NCBI GenBank assembly: GCA_903861195.1
Contig: CAIOTJ010000389.1
Location: 1-37,506 of the forward strand
DNA: 37,506 bases
Reading direction: 5' to 3'
From: an uncultured Planctomycetaceae bacterium
Lineage (GTDB): Bacteria > Planctomycetota > Planctomycetia > Planctomycetales > Planctomycetaceae
The first letter of the stretch is position 1. The number at the start of each line of letters is the position of its first letter. The translations under genes and the position numbers were made by a program. The notes below the pieces were generated by a model, which ran no database searches, was not told the DNA's origin, and saw only the letters and a program-made list of their open reading frames with translations. Below, piece by piece: positions 10,053-19,118 of this stretch.

Positions 10053-10328
10053 ATGTCATCACAGGCGATCGTCAATCCCGAGGAACTGCGGCGTTTCGCC
10101 CTGGGCCTGAAGAAGTTCAACACCGGTCTGGCCGACCAGTTGGCCAGCCTGTCGGGGCAGCTCGAATCGCTGAGCGCCACCTGGCGTGATCAGGAAAACC
10201 AGCGGTTCACCGAAGAGTTCCGCCGCAATCTTCAAGGCATGGCCCGGTTCATCGAGGCCAACAACCAGTACATCCCCTTTCTGCTCCGCAAGGCCGAGCG
10301 GATCGATGAATACCTGCAGCAGCGGTGA
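10053..10328 (+). CDS. WXG100-like small helical protein (type VII secretion partner)
   Basis: The 91-residue product has the size and two-helix layout of WXG100/ESAT-6 proteins: a helix (EELRRFALGLKKFN...LESLS), a central turn reading TWRDQENQRF, and a second helix to the C-terminus. The turn has Trp followed by Arg-Asp, not Trp-x-Gly; the Phe-x-x-x-Phe pattern after it is common in the family. It lacks a signal peptide. It stands first in a cassette ending in an EccC/FtsK-like ATPase, which supports a role as substrate or cofactor of that machine. The family assignment rests on size, helix pattern and context. The next gene starts 74 bp downstream. Confidence 0.72.
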   Translation: MSSQAIVNPEELRRFALGLKKFNTGLADQLASLSGQLESLSATWRDQENQRFTEEFRRNLQGMARFIEANNQYIPFLLRKAERIDEYLQQR

Positions 10329-10402
10329 ACCGTCGCCGCGCCGCACAGGCGGCACACCGCCGCCTCTCCGCCTTCCCCGGCACCCTGCCCGAGGTGTGAC
10401 CC

Positions 10403-11176
10403 ATGTCGGAATTCGCCAACGTGGAATCGGTTGCGGCCATCGCCCGGTTCCGCGTCGCCCTCATCCAGTTTGAAGAAGAGGCCACCAATACCCTCGATCA
10501 ACTCGAACGGCAGGCCCAGAAGTTCCTGCACTGGCTTGAGGCCGACACCGCCACCTTCTGGCGGCTGGAAGTGCTGCGGTGCCACGAGAAGATCAGTCGG
10601 GCCCGCTCGGCCCTCGACACCGCGATGATGCGGAAGACCAAAGACTTCCGTCCCGCCTGCATTGAAGAAAAAGACAACCTGCGCTTCGCCCGGCAACGCC
10701 TGGCGATGGCCGAGGAAAAGACCGAGAAAGTCCGCCGCTGGGCCCGGGTGGTGCGCGAGGAGTTCGAAGAATACCGTGGCCAGCTCAACCGGCTGCGCGA
10801 CGGGCTGGGAGTTCAGATTCCCCGCGGTGTGGCCCTGCTCGACCGAACCCTGAGAGCGCTCGAAAAATACACCGAACTGGCCCCCCCGCCCACCCAGGCT
10901 CCGCCGGTGTTCGCCACTCCCGGCGAAGCCCCGGGTGGCGCAGGCCCGGGCGGCGCAGACCCGGGCTACCCAGCCGCTTTCCTGTTTGCCCAGGATCGGC
11001 CGCCGACTGAAGTCAAAGCCGTGAAGGGCGACATCGCTCCCGAAACGCATCCCACGGTGGCACCTGACCCGAACGGCTCCCGCGAAGCGCCGGCCGTTGG
11101 GGAGAGTGCCAGGCACGAGACTGGCGCTTCCAGCGAGGAAGACAGGGGAGAATTTCATGGGGAGCACGACGCATGA
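10403..11176 (+). CDS. Coiled-coil protein of the type VII-like cassette, function unknown
   Basis: The 257-residue product is predicted to be soluble. Residues 1 to about 155 are charged, heptad-like helices (for example RFARQRLAMAEEKTEKVRRW). Residues about 160-257 are a low-complexity Pro/Gly/Glu-rich tail including a GGAGPGGADPG stretch. No catalytic motif is visible. Its stop overlaps the start of the second WXG100-like gene by 4 bp (ATGA), implying coupled translation and a shared function with the cassette. It could be a structural or chaperone-like component; no family is recognised. Confidence 0.75.
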   Translation: MSEFANVESVAAIARFRVALIQFEEEATNTLDQLERQAQKFLHWLEADTATFWRLEVLRCHEKISRARSALDTAMMRKTKDFRPACIEEKDNLRFARQRLAMAEEKTEKVRRWARVVREEFEEYRGQLNRLRDGLGVQIPRGVALLDRTLRALEKYTELAPPPTQAPPVFATPGEAPGGAGPGGADPGYPAAFLFAQDRPPTEVKAVKGDIAPETHPTVAPDPNGSREAPAVGESARHETGASSEEDRGEFHGEHDA

Positions 11177-11403
11177 GCCAGGGTGATCTGAGTGGTGGAA
11201 TTGGCCAACTGCAGGACGCTCTCGAGAAACTGCAGGCGGTGTGGTCTGAAACTCGCGAGGAGTGGCGCGATGCCAACAGCCGACATTTTGAACAGGAATT
11301 CCTCCGTCCCATCGCTCTGGAATTCTCCCAGGCGTACACTGCCATCCAGCGATTGTCCGATGTTCTCAAGCAAGCGGAGCGAGATTGTGAACCCTGGCGC
11401 TGA
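11173..11403 (+). CDS. Second WXG100-like small helical protein
   Basis: The 76-residue product repeats the plan of the protein at 10053: an N-terminal helix (GGIGQLQDALEKLQAVW), a turn EEWRDANSRHFEQEFL and a second helix. The W-R-D turn and the aromatic pair after it are shared with the first protein (TWRDQENQRFTEEF), so the two look like a pair of paralogues, as is usual for WXG100 heterodimers. The gene begins within the stop of the coiled-coil gene and its own 3' end overlaps the start of the ATPase gene by 17 bp, so all of 10403-15466 reads as one translationally linked unit. Confidence 0.72.
   Translation: MSQGDLSGGIGQLQDALEKLQAVWSETREEWRDANSRHFEQEFLRPIALEFSQAYTAIQRLSDVLKQAERDCEPWR
11376..11379 (+). 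promoter_or_regulatory. Ribosome binding site that sets the ATPase start
   Basis: GGAG at 11376-11379 lies 7 nt before GTG 11387. The open frame extends back to 11192, but that part is the out-of-frame copy of the WXG100-like gene, so this site and the GTG define the likely start. Confidence 0.6.
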
Positions 11404-14400
11404 ATCCGATGGAGACGGAATCTCCCGTGATACGGCGGCATCCGAAGAGTTGGGGCTTTCCCAGGCGGTGGTCTCCCGCCTGCAGCGGGGCATCGCCGAT
11501 CGCCAGCGGCTCGAGCAGGAACAGGCCCATCTCGACGCCACGACCGACCGGCAGGCCCAGTGGCGGTTCGAGCACCGGCTGCAGGAACTGGCCGACGAAC
11601 TGCGGCACCGCATCGCCGAACGTGAGGCAACGCTCGACAGCACCCGGACCCAACTTGACGCCCAACTGGCCGCAACCCAGGCCCAGCTCGATGCCGAATT
11701 TGCCGATGCCGAGGCGACACTCGCCGCACGCCTCGACGCCGAGCAACAGCGGGCCGAGGGAAAATACCAGGAAAACAGCTGGCTGCTCAGCTCTGTGACG
11801 GCCGAAGATTCGGCCGAGAATCCCCTCGCTCAGTTCGAACGTCTTGAGCAATTGGTCGGGCAGACCCGCGGCAATCTCCAGCAGGCCGACCAGGAACTGA
11901 CCACCCACCTGACGCGGCTGACGGCGTTGGTGGAATCCCGGCGGGGTCGTCTCGACGAACCTCCTCCCACTCAACCTGTACCAAAAGACAAAGACAGTCT
12001 CGCCGCCCTGGTGACCGACAGCCTGCGGATCGCCACGGCGGCCTGTCAGCAATTGGAACGGGAGGCGGTGCCGAAACTGTTGGTGGGGCTGCGTCCCTGG
12101 GGACTGTCATTGCTCGTGCTGGGGGGGGCGTTTGCCGCCGGTTGGTTCCTGGTTGACCCCCACTGGATCTCGGCTGGATTGGCGCGGGGAACCGAGTTCG
12201 CCGCGATCATCGCCGGGGGAGCCGTGGCTTTCGCGCTGCTGTTCTGGATGTGTGTCTGGTTTACGGCACAGCAGACGGTGTCGCACGCGGCCGAGCAGGT
12301 GCAGCAGACGCGGGTCAACGCGGCCGCCGCCTGGACCGCGTGGCAGAAGCTGACCGATCGCGAGCTGGCGCAGGCCGGAGCCCAGGCCCAGGCGCAGGCC
12401 GCGCTGCTCGACGAACGCCGTGCGAAGAGCCTGCGGAAATTCACGGAGGAACGAGACCGGATGCAGGCCGAGTGCGCCCAACGGCACGCCGCTGAACTGG
12501 CCCAGGCGACCCAGCAGCGCGACCAGGCGCGGCGGCAGGCCATCGAGCGGCAGAACGCCGCGCTGCTGTCTGCCGAGGCGGCTTGCCAGCGCGACACCAC
12601 CTTGGCCCGCTGCCAGCAGGAAGAGGCGGTCCGCCAACTGACGACCCAATACGAGACTGGCCAGTCTTCGGCCCGCCAGCGGTTGGGGCAGGTGCGCGAT
12701 CTCTCGCAGGCCACGTGGCAGAAGACCCTCGAGGATCTGCAGGGCATCATTCGGGGTTGGGAACAGCAGCATCCCCCTCGGGGAGCCGATCTCGAACGAG
12801 TGCTTGGCCCCGCGTGGCAGCCGCCGGTTGATCCGCCCGTTGACGGGCTGCGGCTGGGAGAGTCGGTGTTGCATCTGGCCGATTGGCCCGGGGGGACCCC
12901 CGTGATCGAACCGCGGCCTGCCGGGGCCGTCGAGGTGCGCTGGCCCGCGATCTGGAACTTCCCGGGGGGACCGCCGCTGCTGCTAAAGGGGTCAGGAGCG
13001 GGCTTCCGCTCCGCGATTTCGGTGCTGCAGATGGCCATGCTGCGGATTCTGGCCGCTCTCCCCCCCGGATCGGTGCGGTTCACCGTGTTCGATCCTGTGG
13101 GACTGGGTGAGAACTTCGCCGCTTTCATGAACCTGGCCGACCATGACGAGCTGCTGATCACCCACAGAATCTGGACCGAGCCGACCCAGCTCGAGACACA
13201 GTTGGCGAAGCTGACCGAGCACATGGAGACCGTCTTCCAGAAATATCTGCGGGATGAATTTCCCTCGATTGAGGCGTACAACCGTCAGGCGGGGGAGGTG
13301 GCCGAGCCATACCGCGTGCTGGTGATTGCCGGTTTGCCCGCCGGGTTTGGCGAGCGGTCTCTGCAGCGGCTGTTGAGCATTATGGCGAAGGGGGCCCGCT
13401 GCGGGGTTGCCACACTGTTGGCCTGCGACACCCGGCTCCCCCGGCCGCATGGTTTCGACCTCGAGTCGCTCGAGGAACTGTCGCAAGTGTGGGAGTGGTC
13501 CGATAACCGGTGGGTCTCGCGGCAACTGGGACCGGCCGAGGTAGAGTTGCGCCCTGATCCCATTCCTGCCCCGGCGACGGTCGTGTCGCTGGTGCGACGG
13601 TTGGGAGAGCTGTCGCGTCACATGCGGCGGGTGGAGGTTCCGTTCCGCCGCATCGCCCCAGCCGCCCAGGACTATTGGACCGAAGACAGCCGTTCGGGGG
13701 TACGTGTGCCCTTGGGACGGGCCGGAGCCACCCGCCTGCAATACCTCCAGCTGGGAAAGGGAACCAGCCAGCATGTACTGATCGCGGGAAAGACCGGTTC
13801 GGGGAAGTCGACGCTGCTCAACGTGATCATCACCGATCTGGCCCTGCGGTATTCCCCCCGGGATCTCGAGTTCTACCTGATCGACTTCAAGAAGGGAGTC
13901 GAGTTCAAGACCTACGCCACCCACCAGTTGCCCCACGCCCGCGCGATCGCGATTGAGAGTGATCGGGAGTTTGGAGTGAGCGTGCTGGAACGGCTCGATG
14001 GGGTATTGCGCGACCGCGGCGACCGCTTTCGCACGGCCGGCGTGCAGGACATCGCCGCCTTCCGCAATCAGTTCCCCGCCGAGGCGATGCCCCGCGTGCT
14101 GCTGATTGTTGACGAGTTTCAGGAGTTCTTCGTCGAGGATGACCGCTATTCGCAGCAGGCGCAACTGCTGCTCGACCGGTTGGTGCGGCAGGGGCGGGCG
14201 TTTGGGATCCACGTGCTGTTGGGTTCGCAGACCCTGGGGGGCTCGTACTCGCTCCCGCGGACCACCATTGGCCAGATGGCGGTTCGCATCGCCCTGCAGT
14301 GCAGCGAGGCCGACGCCCATTTGATCCTCTCGGAAGACAACTCGGCCGCCCGTCTGCTGAACCGGCCCGGCGAGGCGATTTACAACGACGCCAACGGACT

Positions 14401-15466
14401 GGTCGAAGGGAACAGCCCGTTCCAGGTCGCCTGGCTCGATGACGCGCAGCGCGATGATTACCTCTCGGCGGTCCGGAGAATGGCCAGCCAGACGGGATAC
14501 CGGGTCTCCGACCAGGCGGTCTTCGAGGGGAACATTCCCGCCGACCCGCTCCGCAACGAGGCATGGCGGCTGCGGACCCGCCTCACGGCCGAGAGTGCCC
14601 CCCCCGGCACCACGAGAGAGCCTCCCCACCTGTGGTTGGGGGAGTCGGTCGCCATGACTGGGCCGAACCGGTTGGAGTTCCCCCCCCGCTCGGGGTCCAA
14701 CCTGCTGCTGGTGGGCCAGGATGCCCAGTTAGCCCTGGGGATCTTCGCGAATGCCCTCCCCGTACTGGGGCGACCGGGTCGGCCGGGACGGAGCGTCTTG
14801 CTGGCCGGTGATCTCGAACCGCGGGGAAGCGTGCGGTTTGGCGACCTGATCACGGCTCTGCCGAACCCTCCCGAGTTGCGAGGTCCCGCCGAAGCGGCGA
14901 CAGTGCTGAATGAGTTCGCCGCCGAGTTGCAACGCCGTCAGGAACAGCCCACCCCCGATGCCGAGTGGTTCCTGCTGATTGACGATCTGGCCCGCTTTCG
15001 CGACCTGCGGCGGGGGGATGACGACTACGGCTTCGGGGGATTTGACCGTGGGGGGGCCACCGTGACCCCGGCCCAGCTCTTCAGCACGCTGCTGCGCGAA
15101 GGACCGCCACTGGGACTGCATGTGATTGCCTGGTGCGACTCATACAACAATGTGGAACGCTGGCTGGGGCGACAGCAGCTACGGGAGTTTGGAGCGCGGG
15201 TGCTGTTTCCGATGTCGGCGGGCGATTCGAGCAATCTCATGGATTCTCCCGCCGCCTCGCGACTGGGGGCCAACCGGGCCCTGGTCTATTCCGAAGAGCG
15301 GGGGAGCTTCGAGAAGTTCCGCCCCTATGGTCCTCCAGGCGAGGGGTGGCGGGCCTGGTTTCAGCAGGACGCGTCCACCGCCAGCGTCCAGCCCGACGAG
15401 CCGGCCGCGCCCTCCTTGACCCCACCGGAAGAGTCGCTCGACATCAGTGAGTTCCGGATCACCTGA
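11387..15466 (+). CDS. Membrane FtsK/SpoIIIE (EccC/EssC-like) ATPase of a type VII-like secretion system
   Basis: The product is about 1359 residues from GTG 11387. Residues 20-220 are coiled coil. Two transmembrane helices follow at about 233-255 (GLSLLVLGGAFAAGWFLV) and 271-293. A second charged coiled coil runs to about 470. Three RecA-like modules come next: about 530-700 with a degenerate P-loop (KGSGAGFRS), about 795-1000 with a canonical Walker A GKTGSGKST (801-809) and Walker B LLIVDEF (D909/E910), and about 1100-1290 with a degenerate P-loop (VGQDAQLAL) but a Walker-B-like FLLIDDL. Three tandem modules are the hallmark of EccC/EssC secretion ATPases, unlike the single motor of DNA translocase FtsK. 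Here only the middle module is intact, whereas in characterised EccC the first is the active one. The preceding WXG100-like genes support a secretion role. Confidence 0.85.
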   Translation: MNPGAESDGDGISRDTAASEELGLSQAVVSRLQRGIADRQRLEQEQAHLDATTDRQAQWRFEHRLQELADELRHRIAEREATLDSTRTQLDAQLAATQAQLDAEFADAEATLAARLDAEQQRAEGKYQENSWLLSSVTAEDSAENPLAQFERLEQLVGQTRGNLQQADQELTTHLTRLTALVESRRGRLDEPPPTQPVPKDKDSLAALVTDSLRIATAACQQLEREAVPKLLVGLRPWGLSLLVLGGAFAAGWFLVDPHWISAGLARGTEFAAIIAGGAVAFALLFWMCVWFTAQQTVSHAAEQVQQTRVNAAAAWTAWQKLTDRELAQAGAQAQAQAALLDERRAKSLRKFTEERDRMQAECAQRHAAELAQATQQRDQARRQAIERQNAALLSAEAACQRDTTLARCQQEEAVRQLTTQYETGQSSARQRLGQVRDLSQATWQKTLEDLQGIIRGWEQQHPPRGADLERVLGPAWQPPVDPPVDGLRLGESVLHLADWPGGTPVIEPRPAGAVEVRWPAIWNFPGGPPLLLKGSGAGFRSAISVLQMAMLRILAALPPGSVRFTVFDPVGLGENFAAFMNLADHDELLITHRIWTEPTQLETQLAKLTEHMETVFQKYLRDEFPSIEAYNRQAGEVAEPYRVLVIAGLPAGFGERSLQRLLSIMAKGARCGVATLLACDTRLPRPHGFDLESLEELSQVWEWSDNRWVSRQLGPAEVELRPDPIPAPATVVSLVRRLGELSRHMRRVEVPFRRIAPAAQDYWTEDSRSGVRVPLGRAGATRLQYLQLGKGTSQHVLIAGKTGSGKSTLLNVIITDLALRYSPRDLEFYLIDFKKGVEFKTYATHQLPHARAIAIESDREFGVSVLERLDGVLRDRGDRFRTAGVQDIAAFRNQFPAEAMPRVLLIVDEFQEFFVEDDRYSQQAQLLLDRLVRQGRAFGIHVLLGSQTLGGSYSLPRTTIGQMAVRIALQCSEADAHLILSEDNSAARLLNRPGEAIYNDANGLVEGNSPFQVAWLDDAQRDDYLSAVRRMASQTGYRVSDQAVFEGNIPADPLRNEAWRLRTRLTAESAPPGTTREPPHLWLGESVAMTGPNRLEFPPRSGSNLLLVGQDAQLALGIFANALPVLGRPGRPGRSVLLAGDLEPRGSVRFGDLITALPNPPELRGPAEAATVLNEFAAELQRRQEQPTPDAEWFLLIDDLARFRDLRRGDDDYGFGGFDRGGATVTPAQLFSTLLREGPPLGLHVIAWCDSYNNVERWLGRQQLREFGARVLFPMSAGDSSNLMDSPAASRLGANRALVYSEERGSFEKFRPYGPPGEGWRAWFQQDASTASVQPDEPAAPSLTPPEESLDISEFRIT

Positions 15467-15827
15467 TGGCGGCCTGGGGGGGTTGGTGAGTTCGGGGGGG
15501 CTGCTCTGGAGGGGCATTCAACAGACCTTGCCCCGGGAAGCGGGTTTTTTCTACAACCCCCAATCTGCCACCGTTCCACGGGTTGCCCAGTGCGGCACAA
15601 CACCCCGTGCGACGCGGGCCTCCGATTCCGCGGGCGTTTCCCAAAACCTCGGGAAGCCCCTGCCGGTCGGGGCCCGTTCCTGAAGGCCCCGGGATGCTCC
15701 CCGGACTCTGTCTGGAGGTGGGTGGTTGTGAGACAAGGAGTGTCTCCCGCGTCCTGCTCCTGGCGTCTGGTGGGGAGTTTCGGAAAGCGGATGGTGGCCA
15801 TCGTCAAACCAGTTTGGCACGGATGTC
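15467..15827 (+). other. Intergenic region with small inverted repeats
   Basis: These 361 bp contain no supportable gene. Two inverted repeats are visible: a 7-bp stem with a 10-nt loop at 15668-15691 (CGGGGCC/GGCCCCG) and a 6-bp stem at 15730-15746 (GAGACA/TGTCTC) whose 5-nt loop is AGGAG. Neither is followed by a T-run, so I do not call them terminators. Confidence 0.4.
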
Positions 15828-18800
15828 ATGCTGCGAAACCTGCTGTTGCGTCTGGCACCCCCGCGTGGGGCATCGATCTTGAGTTCGCACCTGGGGCGAC
15901 TCACGGCGGGTTGTGCCGCCGGAGTGGTGCTGTCGCAGGCCAGCCTGCAGTGGCTGATCAGTCAGGGAACGGGCGTGGCAGCCTGGTTGACACTGAGCCT
16001 CGCGGCGGTGGCTGGTCTGGCCCTGGGGCTGGTGGCGCCGTTGCCTGCCCGGCTCGACCGACGATGGGGGTGTGGTGTCGCCGGAGGTTTGGCCCTGCTG
16101 CTGGCCAGTGGCGTTCTCCCGCCGTTGCTGACGGCTGTGGTCGACTGGCTGTGGAATCCGGCCCGCATGGCCCCCGAGATGACCGCCACGACATTCGTCT
16201 GGCTGTGGTGTGCCGCAGGCCTCGTCACCGGCCTGCCGATCGCTCTGGCCACCTGGGTGGTGCGCTCCGCCAGTGATCAGCCGTCGGGACGTTTCGAATC
16301 GCTGCCTTTGGCGGGGGTGGGGCTGGGGCTGCTGGCCCACGGAGGGCTGTTGGCCCCGTGGTGGGGCTTGTGGATCAGTGGCTTGCTGCTGTGCGGCCTG
16401 GCGCTGCCCGGACTTGGTTGGGCGGCCTGGCGGGCCAAGGAAGACGCCGGTGAACTTCCCAGCGGCGAGACGGCCGGAGGGGACCGCCCATTCTGGCAGG
16501 GACTGGCGGCCGTTTTGGCCTGCTTCCTGGCGGGGGCGACCCTCGTGGCGCAGCAGGAGTTGTGGGCGCATCTGGCCCCGGTCACCGCCCAGACCGTCGT
16601 GGGCTTGCTGACGGGGGGCATGTGGGGGGCCTCGCTGGGACTGCTGTGTGGCCGTGGACTGCGCCGGGTCGAAGCGACCCCCATCCTGGCCGCCGGATGG
16701 TTGACGCTGTCGGGCCTGGGACTGTACCTCGCCTTTCCCGTCTTCCTGGACTGGCAGTTGTCGCTGCAGGGGAGCGGCGCGGCGGTGGGCTGGCAGATGC
16801 TGTGTCGGCTGGCAGTCCCCGCGCTGTTCGCGATGGCGGTTGTGTTTGCGGCCAGTCTCTGGCTGACGGCCAGTCATCCCACGGGGTGGGGAGAGCGGGC
16901 CTGGCAACTCGCCGCGGCTCTCGCCGGCCTCTGCGGATGCCTCATGGCGACTCTGCTGCTGCCCACACTGGAAGGACCCCGCTGGATCCTGACGGGCGCG
17001 GCGGTCCTGGCCATGCTGTGCGTGTTGCCCACCGCCTGGCGGCTGCGGACGACGCTGCCGCGGTCGGTCCGGCTGGCCGGAGCGGTCCCGGTTTGTGTGG
17101 TGCTGCTGGCGGCGCTGTTGTCCAACCGGTATGACGCCCCGCGGGCGGCCCGCGTGCTGTTCAGTTCGCAGTCGTTGTCGGCCCACGCGGGGGGCTTTGC
17201 CGACCGGCTGCTCCCTTGGCTTGACGAGGCCCGCCTTGTCTCGCAGAAGCGCGATCTCAGCGGTGAATGGACCGCCTGGAAATACGCCGGTCATCAGGTG
17301 CAGATTCGTCAGAACGGTATTCCCAAGGGAGTGCTGTCAATCCGCCCCGACATTTTCCCGAGACATGCGTCCGACACGCTCGCGGCGGTGCTGCCCCTCG
17401 TGCTGCACGAGCGTCCGCGGCGGATGCTGATGTTGGGTTTGGCGAGCGGTGAGGCCCTGGGAGTGGCTCTGCAGCATCCCCTCGAGCGGATTGTCTGCAC
17501 CGAGGCCAACCCGGCCCTGGTGGACCTGGTGCAGCAGCTTCAGGCCCAGTCACACGCCGAGTCGGCCGGGGCCGATCTCCTCGTCAGCGAGAAGTTGACC
17601 TGGCAGCGCTGCGAACCGTTGGTGGGCCTCGCGACTGAGACCGAACCAGCCGATGTAATTGTGTCGCTGCCCGATTCCCTCGCCCAGCTCCAGTCGCAGG
17701 TGAACTACACCCGGCAGTTCTACACGCTGGCCGCCCGACGGCTGACCTCCGACGGAATCTTCTGTCAACGTGTTCAGATGTTCGATTACGGCCCGGCGGG
17801 TCTGCAATGGGTGTTGCGCACCATGCGGGAGGTGTTCCCGCAGGTCATGCTGCTCGAGGCGTCGCCCGGTGAATTTCTCTGTCTGGGAACTTACGCCGAC
17901 GGGGGATTCGTCCGGGGACGGTTGGTGCGGCGGTGCGAGGCGACCCACGTCCGCAATCTGCTGGGCCAGTGCGGCTTCGATTGGTCGACGCTGTTCCGGT
18001 TGCCGGCGCTCGACTCCGAAGCCACGGGTGAATTCGCCGCGGCGGGCGGTACGGTTGGCAACAGCGCCGACGCGGGCTGGCTCGCTCTGCGCATGCCCCG
18101 CGAATTGGTCCGGTGGGGAAACAAGATCGAAGAGACCCAGATGGCGCTCTCGCCCCTGGTGTCGCAGTTGCAGACCTGGCTGCCGGGGGGACGGGGATTG
18201 CCCGAGCTCGAACGCCGGGTCGGTGAGGTCCAGTCCCAACAGGACCTCATGGCCCGTTTCACCAACCAGTACTGGGCCTATCGTGCGACGCTGCGCGACC
18301 AGGTCAGCAAAAAGTCGCGGTCGCAACTGCAGCCGGTCACGCTGGCCGAACAGCGCCGCATGCATCCCGAAGACCGCCGGCGGCTGGCGTACTTCGAGAT
18401 CCTCGGACGGGCGGTCAAGACCCGTGCACCGGAAGACATCGAGCGCCTGGCCGGATTCGAGACTCCTTACGACCCGCTCGTCAGCTATTTCCTGCATCAG
18501 GAGGCGGCCGAGCTGCTGCGGACTTCGAGCAGCCGCGACGTGGTCCGCGAACTGGAACACCGGCTGCACACCACCTGGTTCTCGTCGGCCCGCGACGCTT
18601 CGCTGCGGAACGTGATCGCGGCCCTCGACTTGCTGTGCGAGCATCCCGCAGCGACCCAGGATGCCTGGGAGCGCTGGGATCAGTTCAATGGCCTGCTGCA
18701 GGCGCTGCAGCGCCGCTGGAGCGTGCGCGCCCAGTTGAAGCCCTCGACCGCCCGCTCCCTGGTGGCCGATGCCGACCAGACTTTGCTGTCGGTGCGGAAA

Positions 18801-19082
18801 ACTTTCGACACCATGGAGCAGCTTGCGCCGCAGCTTGGCATTCCGGCCGAAGATTGGGCCGCGCGCCGCGAGGTGCTCGACCAGACCCTGGTGCGACTGG
18901 TGCAATCTCAGAAGAACCAGTGGTTGCCCCAGGCGCTCCGCCGGCGGGAATTTGGAGTGGATGAGCCCGAGACGACCAACGAAACGCCGGCCCCCGCTCC
19001 CTTACTGGTCCCCACCGCCCCATCGTCCATCAGCGAGGCACCGGCCGCCGATCTCGCCGTCCGCGACGAAGACGAAGAGTGA
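15828..19082 (+). CDS. Polytopic membrane protein with a spermidine-synthase-like domain
   Basis: The 1084-residue product has an N-terminal half (about residues 1-430) of around ten or more hydrophobic segments. A Rossmann-type domain at about 440-700 follows, resembling the spermidine synthase/SAM-methyltransferase fold: glycine-rich loop MLGLASGEALGV, an acidic strand end CTEAN, and RQFYTLAARRL, which corresponds to the FY helix of spermidine synthases. The usual catalytic Asp-rich strand is replaced by VIVSLPDS, so polyamine synthesis is unlikely. The last about 350 residues are helical and charged with no known domain. Fusions of this kind are known in several phyla and are of unknown function. 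The start ATG 15828 has no strong Shine-Dalgarno site. It converges on the cytochrome gene with a 36-bp gap. Confidence 0.72.
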   Translation: MLRNLLLRLAPPRGASILSSHLGRLTAGCAAGVVLSQASLQWLISQGTGVAAWLTLSLAAVAGLALGLVAPLPARLDRRWGCGVAGGLALLLASGVLPPLLTAVVDWLWNPARMAPEMTATTFVWLWCAAGLVTGLPIALATWVVRSASDQPSGRFESLPLAGVGLGLLAHGGLLAPWWGLWISGLLLCGLALPGLGWAAWRAKEDAGELPSGETAGGDRPFWQGLAAVLACFLAGATLVAQQELWAHLAPVTAQTVVGLLTGGMWGASLGLLCGRGLRRVEATPILAAGWLTLSGLGLYLAFPVFLDWQLSLQGSGAAVGWQMLCRLAVPALFAMAVVFAASLWLTASHPTGWGERAWQLAAALAGLCGCLMATLLLPTLEGPRWILTGAAVLAMLCVLPTAWRLRTTLPRSVRLAGAVPVCVVLLAALLSNRYDAPRAARVLFSSQSLSAHAGGFADRLLPWLDEARLVSQKRDLSGEWTAWKYAGHQVQIRQNGIPKGVLSIRPDIFPRHASDTLAAVLPLVLHERPRRMLMLGLASGEALGVALQHPLERIVCTEANPALVDLVQQLQAQSHAESAGADLLVSEKLTWQRCEPLVGLATETEPADVIVSLPDSLAQLQSQVNYTRQFYTLAARRLTSDGIFCQRVQMFDYGPAGLQWVLRTMREVFPQVMLLEASPGEFLCLGTYADGGFVRGRLVRRCEATHVRNLLGQCGFDWSTLFRLPALDSEATGEFAAAGGTVGNSADAGWLALRMPRELVRWGNKIEETQMALSPLVSQLQTWLPGGRGLPELERRVGEVQSQQDLMARFTNQYWAYRATLRDQVSKKSRSQLQPVTLAEQRRMHPEDRRRLAYFEILGRAVKTRAPEDIERLAGFETPYDPLVSYFLHQEAAELLRTSSSRDVVRELEHRLHTTWFSSARDASLRNVIAALDLLCEHPAATQDAWERWDQFNGLLQALQRRWSVRAQLKPSTARSLVADADQTLLSVRKTFDTMEQLAPQLGIPAEDWAARREVLDQTLVRLVQSQKNQWLPQALRRREFGVDEPETTNETPAPAPLLVPTAPSSISEAPAADLAVRDEDEE

Positions 19083-19118
19083 TTCCTGCGTCTTCGGCTG
19101 AAAACGCGGAGATTGTAT

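Noticed and set aside
7853-10180. Long minus-strand open frame opposite smc
   Set aside because: Leu/Gln/Gly/Pro-rich shadow of the SMC coiled coil, with no domain of its own.
11192-11386. Longer N-terminus for the EccC-like ATPase
   Set aside because: This part is the shifted frame of the WXG100-like gene; GGAG at 11376 and GTG 11387 give a better start.
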